A stretch of DNA of 64,000 bases from Prosthecobacter sp. (GCF_034366625.1 NZ_JAXMIH010000008.1:496001-560000); one strand, 5' to 3'. Shown: positions 42,689 to 52,133, counted from the first letter of the stretch. Notes: generated by a model not told the origin, from the sequence alone. Made by a program: numbers and translations.

Positions 42689-43660
42689 ATGAATTACCCT
42701 GAAAAGGCCCGGCGCGTCATCCAGATCGAGATCGATGAACTGCAGCGGCTGCATGCACGCATCGACGAAAATTTCTCCCGTGCCATCGAACTGCTGCTGC
42801 CGTGCGTTCGCAATCGTGGCAAGCTCATCGTCTGCGGTGTGGGCAAAAGCGGCAACATCGGCCGCAAGCTCGCCGCAACGCTCAACAGCACCGGGGCCAC
42901 CACCGTGCTGCTGAATGTCGGTGATGCGCTGCACGGCGATCTCGGCGTTGCCGATCCGGGCGATCTGGCGATCATGCTCAGCTACAGCGGAGAAACCTCC
43001 GAACTACTGGACTTGCTGCCGCATGTGAAGCGTTTTGGCATTCCGATCATCGCCATCACGGGTGCGCTGCAATCCACGCTGGCAAAAAATGCGGACGTTG
43101 TGCTCGATGTGCATGTCACGCAGGAGGCCTGCCCGCTGAACCTGGCACCCACCTCCAGCACCACCACGATGCTCGTGCTCTGTGACGCGCTGGCGATGGC
43201 GCTGCTCGAAGCACGCGGTTTTCAATCCGAGGACTTTGCCCGGCTGCATCCCGGCGGCTCGCTGGGCCGTGCGCTGCTCACCCGCGTGAGCGATGTCATG
43301 CGCAGCGGCGAGCAGCTCGCGATCATCACGCCGGAGACTCCTGTCCGCGAGGCGCTCCAGGCCATGACACGCGCCCGCAGCGGCGCCGCCATCGTCACGA
43401 ATGCGGACGGCATGCTCGCCGGCGTCTTCACGCATGGCGATTTCGTTCGCGCCTTCCAGAAGGACAACGCCATCGCCTTCAAGCCCGTGCGCGACTTCAT
43501 GACGCCACGCCCCGTCAGCATCCAGGCCGACAAACTCGCCGCCGAGGTGCTCGCCACACTGGAGAAGAACCGCGTCGATGACATTGTCGTCGTCGATTCC
43601 ACGGGCAAACCTGTCGGCATGGTCGATACGCAGGATCTCACGCGACTGCGGCTGGTGTGA
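42689..43660 (+). CDS. kdsD: D-arabinose 5-phosphate isomerase
   Basis: 323 aa from the ATG at 42689 (MNYPEKARRVIQIEIDEL); starts upstream are in non-family sequence. The SIS domain (about residues 35-180) holds GKLIVCGVGKSGNIGRKLA, LHGDLGVADPGD and MLSYSGETSELLDLLP. LAPTSSTTTMLVLCDALA and ARLHPGGSLGRALL are typical of KdsD/GutQ. Two CBS domains follow (about residues 210-320, RVSDVMRSG and VRDFMTPRP). The enzyme converts ribulose 5-phosphate to arabinose 5-phosphate, the first step of Kdo synthesis. This agrees with the lpxA and lptD-like genes in the window. Confidence 0.93.
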   Translation: MNYPEKARRVIQIEIDELQRLHARIDENFSRAIELLLPCVRNRGKLIVCGVGKSGNIGRKLAATLNSTGATTVLLNVGDALHGDLGVADPGDLAIMLSYSGETSELLDLLPHVKRFGIPIIAITGALQSTLAKNADVVLDVHVTQEACPLNLAPTSSTTTMLVLCDALAMALLEARGFQSEDFARLHPGGSLGRALLTRVSDVMRSGEQLAIITPETPVREALQAMTRARSGAAIVTNADGMLAGVFTHGDFVRAFQKDNAIAFKPVRDFMTPRPVSIQADKLAAEVLATLEKNRVDDIVVVDSTGKPVGMVDTQDLTRLRLV

Positions 43661-43671
43661 GGAGGGAAGGC

Positions 43672-43706
43672 GGTTATGAGAGGAGCCATTTGAAGAACTC
43701 ATAACC
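43672..43706. terminator. inverted repeat between kdsD and the TraB/GumN gene
   Basis: GGTTATGAG (43672-43680) and CTCATAACC (43698-43706) form a perfect 9-bp stem with a 17-nt loop in the 73-bp gap between two convergent genes. It is placed where a bidirectional terminator is expected. No T-run follows on either strand, so Rho-independent function is uncertain. Confidence 0.4.
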
Positions 43707-43733
43707 CGTAACGCATCACTTCTAACAATATCC

Positions 43734-44678
43734 TCAGAAATCAGTCACCTCACGATAGTGCCGCACGCGGTGGCCGCGTTTGCGCATCAGCTCGATCAAG
43801 CCGGTGTCCGAGATGAAGTGCAGCGTACCGGTCAGCACCATGACTTTTTCGCCGTTCTTGAGCATCTGCTCCAGCCGGTCCATCCATGACAGGTTGCGGG
43901 CTGTGACGAACAGCTCGTTCAGGTCGGCATAGCGCTCCGCCTCCTGCAGCATCATCTCGCTCAGGGCCGCCAGATCACCCTGTTTCCATGCCCGGACGAT
44001 TTTTTCATACTCCTCGGCCACATGGCTGACCTCGATCAGCGTCTGCTCCAGCAACTCGCGCTGCTGTTTGTCGCTGAGGGATGCAAAGAGCTGGATTTGG
44101 AACTCCACCGTTTCGAGTCCTTCCGCAGGCTTGCCATCCTTCTTCGCCCGTTGCTCAAAGTGCGTGTCCACACCCATTTCGGCCTTGGCCCCCAGGTTGG
44201 CGTATTCGACATTGGTCATCAGCAGTGCCACGAACCACGGGCGGAAGCGGTTCATCGAGGAAACCTCCAGTCCGCGCTTCGCCGTCCACTTTTTCACGCC
44301 CTCCCACGTTTCCTTGCTCACATTCGCCTCCAGCGAAGTGTCCGCCGAGTACAAGCCGAGTTGTGACATCCGGCTGGTCAGCTCCGGCCCGGACGCTGCG
44401 CCGGGCGGCAGTTCCAGCACCAGCTTGTTCGAATACATGTAAGCCGCCTCGTAGGCCGGGGCCAGCGGGTAGTCCTTCTCACGCAGGATGTGAATCGTCC
44501 CGCACAAAAACAGCCGGCCGCCGTTCGGCCCGTCCACCACCCACACGCTGCCATCACCGGCACCATCAGAGACAAAGGCCGCTGAATCCGGTTTTCCATC
44601 CGCCTTTTTCTCCTCACGCTCGCATGCCACAGCGCACACGATCAGTGCGAGTGCGAGAACAAGACGGGGAATCAGCAT
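43734..44678 (-). CDS. TraB/GumN family protein
   Basis: 314 aa from the ATG at 44678 (MLIPRLVLALALIVCAVACE). The hydrophobic leader ends in VAC, so it may be a lipoprotein with an atypical lipobox. The family motifs are RLFLCGTIHILREKDYPLAP near the N-terminus, VLELPPGAA, the central MGVDTHFEQRAK, and VLTGTLHFISDTGLIELMRKRGH at the C-terminus. The conserved GTxH elements at both ends define TraB/GumN (PF01963), related to metalloprotease-like Tiki proteins; E. coli YbaP is a member. The function is not firmly known. Envelope location is likely. Confidence 0.88.
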   Translation of the reverse strand: MLIPRLVLALALIVCAVACEREEKKADGKPDSAAFVSDGAGDGSVWVVDGPNGGRLFLCGTIHILREKDYPLAPAYEAAYMYSNKLVLELPPGAASGPELTSRMSQLGLYSADTSLEANVSKETWEGVKKWTAKRGLEVSSMNRFRPWFVALLMTNVEYANLGAKAEMGVDTHFEQRAKKDGKPAEGLETVEFQIQLFASLSDKQQRELLEQTLIEVSHVAEEYEKIVRAWKQGDLAALSEMMLQEAERYADLNELFVTARNLSWMDRLEQMLKNGEKVMVLTGTLHFISDTGLIELMRKRGHRVRHYREVTDF

Positions 44679-44728
44679 TGGACGACTCAAACACGTGGCG
44701 GCAACGGGATGCAACCGCCATCTGGGCT

Positions 44729-46183
44729 TTAAGCCAGCACCGGCCTCACCACATGCCCATGGACATCCGTCAGCCGGAACTGGCGGCCCTGGAAGCGGAA
44801 GGTGAAGCGTTCGTGGTCGATGCCGAGCAGGTGCATCAGCGTGGCCTGGAAATCGTGAACGTGAACACCGTCCTTCCCCACGTTGAAGCCGAACTCATCG
44901 CTCTCGCCGTAGGTCATGCCGGGTTTCACGCCGCCACCGGCCATCCAGATCGTGAACACATACGGATGGTGATCGCGCCCCCACTGCTTGGTGTCCTCGA
45001 TCTTGCCTTGCAAAAATGGCGTGCGGCCAAACTCGCCACCCCAGATGACCAGCGTGTCCTCCAGCAGCCCGCGTTGTTTGAGATCCTTCACCAATGCCGC
45101 GCTCGGTGCGTCGGTGTCGGTGGCTTGAATCTTGAGCTGCGTGTTCAGATTGCGATGCTGGTCCCAGCCCGCGTGCATGAGCTGCACGAAACGCACACCA
45201 CGCTCGGCGAGGCGACGCGCCATGAGGCAGTTGTAGGCGAAGCTGCCCTGGCGCATCACGTCCGGGCCGTACATGTCGAGGATGTGCTTCGGCTCGTCGG
45301 AAAAGTCGGTCAGCTCCGGCACGCTCGTCTGCATCTTGTAGGACATCTCGTATTGGGCGATGCGCGTGGCGATCTCGGGATCGCCAAAGTCACGCAGCTT
45401 CATCTCGTTCAGGCCCGCGATACCGTCGAGAATCGTGCGCTTCACCTCGCGGCTCATGCCGTCAGGGTTGCTCAGATACAACACCGGATCGCCACTGCCG
45501 CGAAACTTCACGCCCTGATACTTCGACGGCAGAAAGCCGCTGCCCCAGTAGAAGTCATAAAAAATCTGGCCGCAGCTCGCCTCCTTGTCGCGCGAGGTCA
45601 TCACCACGAAGGCCGGCATGTCCTCCGCGTCGCTACCCAGGCCGTAGCTGAGCCACGAGCCGATCGCCGGACGCCCCGCCTGCTCGCTGCCCGTCATGAA
45701 AAACGTGATCGCCGGCGCATGATTCACCTGCGTCGTGTGCATCGACTTGATGAAGCACAGATCATCCGCAATCGCCGCTGTGTGCGGCATGAAATCGCTC
45801 ACCGTCGCCCCACTGTGGCCGTGGCGTGAGAAATTCGAGATCTCGCCGAGCACCGGTCGTGCCGTCTGGCCGCCCGTCATCGTGCTGAAGCGCTTCCCGC
45901 CCACGATGCTGTCGGGAATCTGCGTGCCATGCATCTTTTTCAGCATCGGCTTGTGATCAAACAGGTCCACATGCGACGGTGCCCCGTTTTGCAGCAGGTA
46001 AATCACCCGCTTCGCCTTCGGTGCGAAGTGCGGCAGCGCCGGAGCCATCGCATCCGCCATTTGCGCCGCGAATCCTTCCCGCGTCAGCAGCGATCCCAGC
46101 GCCGCACCACCAACACCCAGCGCCGTTTTCCCAAACAGGGAACGGCGGGTCAGGTGGAGACGATTGGCATCGAGCGGATTCAT
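44729..46183 (-). CDS. DUF1501 family Tat-exported protein
   Basis: 484 aa. Twin-arginine signal TRRSLFGKTALGVGGAALGS. The DUF1501 body has KRVIYLLQNGAPSHVDLFDHKP (an alkaline-phosphatase-like metal region), HTAAIADDLCFIKSMHT, VNHAPAITFFMTGS, RLAERGVRFVQLMHAGWDQH and IWGGEFGRTPF with HHPYVFTIWMAGGG. In Planctomycetes and Verrucomicrobia these usually sit beside a PSCyt1/DUF1549/DUF1553 gene. Here none is adjacent; the neighbours are a TraB gene and a divergent esterase gene. The function is not established; a sulfatase-like fold is inferred. Confidence 0.92.
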   Translation of the reverse strand: MNPLDANRLHLTRRSLFGKTALGVGGAALGSLLTREGFAAQMADAMAPALPHFAPKAKRVIYLLQNGAPSHVDLFDHKPMLKKMHGTQIPDSIVGGKRFSTMTGGQTARPVLGEISNFSRHGHSGATVSDFMPHTAAIADDLCFIKSMHTTQVNHAPAITFFMTGSEQAGRPAIGSWLSYGLGSDAEDMPAFVVMTSRDKEASCGQIFYDFYWGSGFLPSKYQGVKFRGSGDPVLYLSNPDGMSREVKRTILDGIAGLNEMKLRDFGDPEIATRIAQYEMSYKMQTSVPELTDFSDEPKHILDMYGPDVMRQGSFAYNCLMARRLAERGVRFVQLMHAGWDQHRNLNTQLKIQATDTDAPSAALVKDLKQRGLLEDTLVIWGGEFGRTPFLQGKIEDTKQWGRDHHPYVFTIWMAGGGVKPGMTYGESDEFGFNVGKDGVHVHDFQATLMHLLGIDHERFTFRFQGRQFRLTDVHGHVVRPVLA

Positions 46184-46243
46184 GCGCGCTGATCTCTACG
46201 AGTGACAAAGCCACGCCTTTCCATCATCATCCCGTAGCCATCC

Positions 46244-47074
46244 ATGAAACTGCCGCTTTTCATTCTCCTCACCACAAGTCTGCACGCCGTCGAGCCGCTC
46301 ACGCTTAAGCTCTGGCCTGATGGCCCGCCCGGCAAGATGCAGCCTCATTCCAAGGCCACGGAAGACTTCATCCGCACCAAGGCCGGCAAAAGCACGATCA
46401 CTGACATCATTGATCCGACCATTACGGTCTATCGTCCCGAGAAGCCCAACGGTACCAGTGTCATTGTCGCTCCCGGTGGCGCTTACATCTTCCTCTCCGC
46501 CGTTCATGAGGGCACGCAGGTTTGCGAATGGCTGAACACAGTCGGCGTCACTGGCATCCTCCTCAAATACCGCACTCCGACTCGCGACGAAGCCTCCCCG
46601 CACGAAAAACCCGTTCAGGATGCCGCCAAAGCCATCGCTCTCGTCCGTGAACACGCCAAGGAATGGAATCTCGATCCCAATCGCGTCGGCCTGCTCGGTT
46701 TCAGCGCCGGTGGGAATCTGCTCGCGCACATCGCCTGTGATCGCGTGACGAAGACTGAGCTGCCGAACTTCTGCGTCATGATCTATGGCGGTGGCTTCGT
46801 GGATTTCAAAGAGCCGACGAAGCTCAAAGACGGCTTCACCGTTCCCGCCGATGCACCGCCCATGTTCATCGCCTGTGCCCACGACGACGGACAGAATCCC
46901 ATCGCATCCACGGTCCTCTATCTTGAATACAAGAAGCACAAGATCCCGGCCGAGCTGCACCTGTTTGCGAAAGGCGGTCACGGCTTTGGCATGCGCGACA
47001 ACAAGCAACCGATCAACGCCTGGCCGCAACGCTGCGCGGAATGGATGGGATCGCTGGGTTGGCTGCCTAAATAG
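46244..47074 (+). CDS. secreted alpha/beta hydrolase (acetyl-xylan esterase/lipase-like)
   Basis: 276 aa. Short signal peptide MKLPLFILLTTSLHAVEP. The oxyanion region is VIVAPGGAYIFLSAVHEG, followed by GVTGILLKYRTPTRDEASPHEKPVQDAAKAI. The nucleophile elbow is LLGFSAGGNLLAHIA. The acid is in PMFIACAHDDGQNP, and the His in FAKGGHGFGMRDN. This pattern is that of the BD-FAE/Axe-type esterases of polysaccharide degraders. It probably removes acetyl groups from plant-type glycans. It lies 45 bp before the M20 gene on the same strand. Confidence 0.9.
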   Translation: MKLPLFILLTTSLHAVEPLTLKLWPDGPPGKMQPHSKATEDFIRTKAGKSTITDIIDPTITVYRPEKPNGTSVIVAPGGAYIFLSAVHEGTQVCEWLNTVGVTGILLKYRTPTRDEASPHEKPVQDAAKAIALVREHAKEWNLDPNRVGLLGFSAGGNLLAHIACDRVTKTELPNFCVMIYGGGFVDFKEPTKLKDGFTVPADAPPMFIACAHDDGQNPIASTVLYLEYKKHKIPAELHLFAKGGHGFGMRDNKQPINAWPQRCAEWMGSLGWLPK

Positions 47075-47119
47075 TCTCAGGGCTTGCAAGACAGCCATGT
47101 TGTCGGCTTAGATGAGCGC

Positions 47120-48418
47120 ATGAAGTCGCTTTTCTTGTCTCTCCTTGTCTCTTCGTCTCTTTTCGCCGCCGATGTTGCCTCCGTGGCGAAACAGGAGCTG
47201 CCCTCGCTCGTTGCGCTCTACCAAGAACTGCACGCGAATCCCGAGCTGTCGATGCACGAGGTCGAAACAGCGGCCCGCATTGCCAAGGAGCTGCGGGAGG
47301 CTGGTTTGGAGGTCTCGGAGAAGGTCGGTGGTCATGGCATTGTCGGTGTGTTGAAGAATGGTGACGGGCCGGTGATCCTGGTACGCACGGATTTGGATGC
47401 GCTGCCGGTGAAGGAGCAGACGGGTGCGCCTTATGCGAGCACGAAGGTGGCGAAGGATGATCTGGGGCGTGAAGTGAATGTGATGCATGCCTGCGGCCAC
47501 GACATCCACATGGCGAGCTTCGTCGGCACGGCGCGGGCGTTGGTGAAGCTGCGCGATCAATGGAAGGGCACGGTCGTCATGATCGGCCAGCCGGCGGAGG
47601 AGCGCGTGCTTGGCGCGCGGCTGATGCTGCGCGCGGGACTGTTTTCCAAGTTTCCGAAGCCGGACAAGGCCATCGCGCTGCATTGCTCATCCGACATGGC
47701 GCACGGCAAGGTTGGCATCGTTGAAGGTTTCGCGCTGGCGAATGTCGATACGGTCGAGGTCGTCGTGAAAGGCGTTGGCGGGCATGGTTCGATGCCGCAT
47801 TTGAGCAAAGACCCCATCGTGCTCGCCGCGCAGATCGTGCTGGCGTTGCAAACCATCGTCAGCCGTGAGGTGAAGCCGGGCGATCCGGCGGTGGTGACCG
47901 TCGGCAGCATTCATGGTGGCACGAAGAGCAACATCATCTCCGACGAGGTCCGCCTCCAACTCACCTTGCGCAGTTACAAGACCGAAACGCGCCAGCATCT
48001 CATCGATTCCATCAAACGCATTGTCAAAGCCCAGGCTGAGTCCGCCAACATGCCTGCTGACAAGATGCCGGAGGTCATCGTCTCAGACGATCAAGTCGCC
48101 GCGCTTTACAATCAGCCTGCGCTTTGCGCTGAAGTGAGGCAGCACATCGGCAAAACGATTGGCGAGGACAACGTCCTCACGCGTGAACCGGTCATGGGGG
48201 CCGAAGACTTCGCCGAATACGGCCTCACCAAGGAGAAAGTGCCGCTGTGCATGTTCTGGCTCGGCACGCAGCCGCCTGAGGTGGTCGCCGAGGCTAAAGC
48301 GAAGGGCACCACGCTGCCATCCTTGCATTCACCGTATTTCAAACCCGTGCCCGAGCCGAGCATCGAAACCGGCGTGAAGGCCATGACATCGGCCGTGATC
48401 GGTTTGATGAAGCAATAA
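47120..48418 (+). CDS. secreted M20 family amidohydrolase/aminoacylase-type peptidase
   Basis: 432 aa from the ATG at 47120, which starts a signal peptide (MKSLFLSLLVSSSLFAAD); an earlier start gives no signal. Family motifs are HANPELSMHEVETAARIA, VRTDLDALPVKEQTG, the metal-ligand block MHACGHDIHMASF, GQPAEE (general base Glu), VVKGVGGHGSMPHL, and MGAEDFAEYG near the C-terminus. These are of the aminoacylase-1/hippurate hydrolase/IAA-amino-acid hydrolase subgroup. The product removes acyl groups from amino acids in the periplasm. It is preceded by the esterase gene and converges with the LptF/G-like gene. Confidence 0.92.
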   Translation: MKSLFLSLLVSSSLFAADVASVAKQELPSLVALYQELHANPELSMHEVETAARIAKELREAGLEVSEKVGGHGIVGVLKNGDGPVILVRTDLDALPVKEQTGAPYASTKVAKDDLGREVNVMHACGHDIHMASFVGTARALVKLRDQWKGTVVMIGQPAEERVLGARLMLRAGLFSKFPKPDKAIALHCSSDMAHGKVGIVEGFALANVDTVEVVVKGVGGHGSMPHLSKDPIVLAAQIVLALQTIVSREVKPGDPAVVTVGSIHGGTKSNIISDEVRLQLTLRSYKTETRQHLIDSIKRIVKAQAESANMPADKMPEVIVSDDQVAALYNQPALCAEVRQHIGKTIGEDNVLTREPVMGAEDFAEYGLTKEKVPLCMFWLGTQPPEVVAEAKAKGTTLPSLHSPYFKPVPEPSIETGVKAMTSAVIGLMKQ

Positions 48419-48431
48419 ACGCCGTCCCGGC

Positions 48432-49562
48432 TTACTTCCGGCTTAGCTTGTAAAACAACCAGCCGCCGATGCTGAGGAAGATCACATTCGGCAGCCACAT
48501 GATGAGATGCGGCATCGCCGCCGGTTTGTCATTCAAGGTGTCCGCCAGAATGATGAACACGATGTAAACCGTGGCCGTGATCAGACTCAGCGCGAATCCC
48601 GACGACGTTTCACGTCGTTGTGCCGTGACACCCAACGGAATACCCACCAAGGCAAACGTGAAGCAGGCCAGCGAGAAGCTGTAGCGCTTGTTGAGCTCGG
48701 TGCGTGAGAGTGAGCGCGTCACATCTGTGAGTTCTTCGCCCGTGAACGTGTCCTTCCATGTCCGCACCTCCTCTGCCAGCGCGTCCGTCGTCTTCATGCT
48801 TGCGTTCACACGCACAGCATCCTTCTGCATGTCGGAAAGTGGAAACTCGAGGGGGAACTCGGTCAGTCCGAGCGGTTTTGGCACGGCGGGCTGCCCGGTG
48901 GTGGCCTGAAGATGCTCGATGCTCACGTCCTTGAGCAGCATGGTGAAGTCCAGCTTGCCTGCCACGGTCTGGATCTGCCCGTTTTTCGCGCGGATGTAGC
49001 TTCCGGCGTTCGCGTTTTTGTCCATCTTGATGATGTGCAGATCACCCAATGTCTTCTCATCGCGTTTCCCCGTGTAGATGCGGTAACCGGGCACGCGCTC
49101 CAGCACCTGCCCCTCTTGAAACAGCGTTTCGGGTTGCTTCACCGCCACCTCGTAAAACAGGCGCTTCATGCGGTCCTTCGCCGCCGGGGCCAGGCTCACA
49201 TTCACCCACAGGCAGATCCCGCTCAGCAGCAGCGCCAGCACAAAGACCGGCGCGCAGATGCGTGCCATCGACATGCCTGTCATGCGCAGCGAGACCAGCT
49301 CGTTGTCGGCGGAGAGGCGTCCAAACACGAGCAGGATCGCCGTCAGAAACGCCCACGGAATGGTGAAGATCAGCGAGAACGGGATCACCATCGCCACGAA
49401 CTCCAGGATCACCGAGATCGGCAGCTCCGTGTTCCCCAGCAACTCGTCGAGCTTCTTGTAAACATTCCCCAGCACCATGACGCCGCTGAGCAGCGCCACG
49501 CCGATCAGCGTGGCTGATCCCACCTGGCGGCCGATGTAGCGGTCAAAAATGCGCGGAAACAT
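48432..49562 (-). CDS. LptF/LptG family (YjgP/YjgQ) permease
   Basis: 376 aa with six membrane helices, three at each end around a periplasmic beta-jellyroll. MFPRIFDRYIGRQVGSATLIGV is the typical N-terminus, and PFSLIFTIPWAFLTAILLVFGRLSADNEL with SLRMTGMSMARI carries the coupling-helix region contacting the ATPase LptB. The C-terminal half has SLACFTFALVGIPLGVTAQRRETSSG. The protein helps extract LPS from the inner membrane. LptF and LptG cannot be told apart from one copy, so no symbol is assigned. Supports an LPS outer membrane together with lpxA and kdsD. Confidence 0.9.
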   Translation of the reverse strand: MFPRIFDRYIGRQVGSATLIGVALLSGVMVLGNVYKKLDELLGNTELPISVILEFVAMVIPFSLIFTIPWAFLTAILLVFGRLSADNELVSLRMTGMSMARICAPVFVLALLLSGICLWVNVSLAPAAKDRMKRLFYEVAVKQPETLFQEGQVLERVPGYRIYTGKRDEKTLGDLHIIKMDKNANAGSYIRAKNGQIQTVAGKLDFTMLLKDVSIEHLQATTGQPAVPKPLGLTEFPLEFPLSDMQKDAVRVNASMKTTDALAEEVRTWKDTFTGEELTDVTRSLSRTELNKRYSFSLACFTFALVGIPLGVTAQRRETSSGFALSLITATVYIVFIILADTLNDKPAAMPHLIMWLPNVIFLSIGGWLFYKLSRK

Positions 49563-49621
49563 GTGGGCGCGAGGCTAGCGAGATGTCCCTGCCGGGCAAT
49601 TCGAGATTGGCTGCGGGTGAA

Positions 49622-50434
49622 TCAAACCACCGCTTTCTTCACCTTGCCGAAATCCGTGCCGAGGAAGCGCTTCGCCATGTTTTCCGCCTGTTCGGAGTGG
49701 TCGGTGAGGAAGATTTCGAGCGTGGGCTTTGATTTCACTGTCCGCAGCAGACCGTCCTGCTCCAGTTTTGCCTTCACATGCGCCGCGCAGGTGCTGGCGG
49801 AGTCCACGAGGCGCACTTTCTGGCCCAGCATGCGTTTCAGCACCGGAATGAGCAGCGGATAGTGCGTGCAGCCGAGCACGAGCGTGTCGATGCCCTTGTC
49901 GAGCAGCGGCTTCAAATACTCCCGCAGCACGGATTTGAGCGCCGGGTGGTCGATCCAACCCTCCTCGACGAATGGCACCAGCAGCGGCGTCGCCCGTGCC
50001 TCGATCATGATGTCCGGTCGTCGCATGGCGATCTCATGCTGATACGCGTGGCTGCGGATTGTTCCTGCGGTGCCGATGATGCCCACACGCTCGCAGTGGG
50101 CGTCCGCCAGCGTCGCCTCGACCCCTGGGCCGAGAACGCCGATCACCGGCACGCGAAACGTTGCCTGCAAAATCGGCAGCGCGTGTGCCGTGGCCGTGTT
50201 GCACGCCACCACCACGGCTTTTACCCCGTGCGAAACGAGGAACTGCGTGTCCTCCATCGAGAAGCGGCGGATTGTGTCCGGTGACTTCGACCCATACGGC
50301 ACACGGGCCGTATCGCCGAGATAGATGATCGACTCATTCGGCAGGAGATCCCGTAACGCGCGCACCACGGTCAAACCGCCCACACCCGAATCAAAGACGC
50401 CCAGCGGGCTGTTGGCGGTGACGGGAGTGCTCAT
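49622..50434 (-). CDS. murI: glutamate racemase
   Basis: 270 aa from the ATG at 50434 (MSTPVTANSPLGVFDSGVGG); an ATG six codons upstream is also possible. Signatures are GVFDSGVGGLTV, IYLGDTARVPYGSK, the catalytic Cys in VVVACNTATAHA and the second in LVLGCTHYPLL, with VRLVDSA. The enzyme makes D-glutamate for peptidoglycan. Together with the PBP gene this shows a peptidoglycan wall, as known for Verrucomicrobia. It is followed 59 bp later on the same strand by the LptF/G-like gene. Confidence 0.95.
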   Translation of the reverse strand: MSTPVTANSPLGVFDSGVGGLTVVRALRDLLPNESIIYLGDTARVPYGSKSPDTIRRFSMEDTQFLVSHGVKAVVVACNTATAHALPILQATFRVPVIGVLGPGVEATLADAHCERVGIIGTAGTIRSHAYQHEIAMRRPDIMIEARATPLLVPFVEEGWIDHPALKSVLREYLKPLLDKGIDTLVLGCTHYPLLIPVLKRMLGQKVRLVDSASTCAAHVKAKLEQDGLLRTVKSKPTLEIFLTDHSEQAENMAKRFLGTDFGKVKKAVV

Positions 50435-50654
50435 GAGTTGGAAGTGGGGCATGAATGCCTGTGTGTGCCGAGGCTGCCAAGCGGCTTTTTTCACTCCAGG
50501 GTGAAACGAAACCGTCTTGAACGCGAAACAAATGGCAGCCACGCCTTCTCATGCACGCCCCATCAATGATCTCCATGCTGAGCCTTCCCCAAAATATTCT
50601 TCGCCACCGGCAGGGGGCATGCGGTAAAAGTTCGCTGCCAAGGAGAGCCAACGC

Positions 50655-52133
50655 ATGAGTGCGAATTCACGACAGACCTGGGTGCTCGCCACCATCTTGA
50701 CCTGCTTGGCCAGTGCGTCGTTCTTGCATGCGCAGGCTTTTTTCGCGCCGTCGGCACCTCCACCAGAAGCCCTGCCGGCGGATCAGATTTTTCCGCGTGG
50801 ACGCATCTTTCCCTTCATCGGCTTCTCCGGCAAGGCGCAGTGGCAGAAGGACAATGGCTACACCGTCTTCGGCCCCGTGTATGGAGATGAGGCCAGCCAA
50901 ATGGAGGCACTGGCAGAAGCGAAGGCCGCCGGGCTGCCATTTATCTTCAGAGTCGGACTGGAGATGAATTTTCTCGGCAAAGGCGGCGGACAGCCTGTGG
51001 CGATGAAGGCCGAGGATGTGCGCCTGGCCATCTCAAAGCAGGCTGCTGCTGCCATGACCGACCCGGCGGTGTGCTGGTGGTATGTGACTCCGGAGGAACT
51101 GCGCTACTGGGTTCCTGCTGAGATAGAGTATCTCGAAGCGGCTAGAAAGGCGCTCGCCACCGACCCGCAGAAGCGCCCGATGTGGATGTATGAACCCAAC
51201 AGCCGCGACGCGGCGGCTCTCGCACTCACCGGCAGGCATCAGGACATCATGGGAAAAGGGTTCTACACGAACTACGCCGGCTTCAAGGACGACCGCGTGT
51301 GGATTCGCTGGTCGGCGGAGCAGGAAATGGACGCATTGAAAAAACTCGGCCGCAAAAACGGCCTCGCCCTCGTCATGCCCGAACTCGCCGCCGATCCCGA
51401 GCCTGCGGATGAGCCGCTCATTCCGGTCTGGGCGCGGCATGATGTCTATGCAGGCCTCATTCACGGCTGCAAAGGCGTGGCGATCTGGTCGCTCTTCAAA
51501 CGGCCCGAGGTGACGAAGACGCATGAGGCCTGGATGACTGCCTACGCCAGCGTGGCGAAGGAACTCACCGGCCCGAAGGCTCTGGGCCAGGTTTTCCTCT
51601 TTGGAGAACCGAGGAAGTCGCTGGCGCTCACGCAAACAGCCGGCCCGGCCACCGTGGAGCTTCTGCTCGGCAAGGCCCGCGGCGAGGAGGCCACCGACAT
51701 CTCCGCCAGCGACCGCCGCAAGTTGACGGAGAAATTCCCCGCCTTCTCCAGTGCCGAGCTGGCCTACGGCACCGCGCGCTACCTTTTCCTCACGAATGAC
51801 ACCGCCAGCCCGCTCATCATTGAGATCAAGGGTTTCCCCAAGGGCTGCGAGATCGCATCTGTCTTTGATGAGAGCACTCAGGAAAGCAGCACAGGCACCT
51901 TGGTGCTGAAACTGGACAAATGGGGAGCCGCAGGACTGCGCTTCTCCGCGCCTGGACCCACACCAGCACAGCGTTGGAAAAGCACCGATGGCCGGGAGAT
52001 CGAGGCTCGATTCGTCCGCCTGGAGGGTGAGGATGTGCTGCTGGTCAGGGAAGGGCAGTCTCTCAAGATCCCCCTCGTCAAGCTGGCTGAGGAGAGTCAG
52101 GAACTCGCCCGCAGGCTCGGATCCTCCAGATGA
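50655..52133 (+). CDS. secreted TIM-barrel-like protein with C-terminal SHD1-like domain
   Basis: 492 aa. An AGGAGAG at 50641-50647 seven bases before the ATG is one of the few clear ribosome binding sites in the window. The signal peptide ends SFLHAQA (about residue 27). The middle has GRIFPFIGFSG, ARKALATDPQKRPMWMYEPN and AGLIHGCKGVAIWSLFKRP, like a glycoside-hydrolase-type barrel (not assigned to a family). The C-terminal 50 residues, RWKSTDGREIEARFVRLEGE and LKIPLVKLAEES, match the SHD1 (SLA1 homology) pattern common in Planctomycetes and Verrucomicrobia. The function is unknown. Confidence 0.82.
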   Translation: MSANSRQTWVLATILTCLASASFLHAQAFFAPSAPPPEALPADQIFPRGRIFPFIGFSGKAQWQKDNGYTVFGPVYGDEASQMEALAEAKAAGLPFIFRVGLEMNFLGKGGGQPVAMKAEDVRLAISKQAAAAMTDPAVCWWYVTPEELRYWVPAEIEYLEAARKALATDPQKRPMWMYEPNSRDAAALALTGRHQDIMGKGFYTNYAGFKDDRVWIRWSAEQEMDALKKLGRKNGLALVMPELAADPEPADEPLIPVWARHDVYAGLIHGCKGVAIWSLFKRPEVTKTHEAWMTAYASVAKELTGPKALGQVFLFGEPRKSLALTQTAGPATVELLLGKARGEEATDISASDRRKLTEKFPAFSSAELAYGTARYLFLTNDTASPLIIEIKGFPKGCEIASVFDESTQESSTGTLVLKLDKWGAAGLRFSAPGPTPAQRWKSTDGREIEARFVRLEGEDVLLVREGQSLKIPLVKLAEESQELARRLGSSR

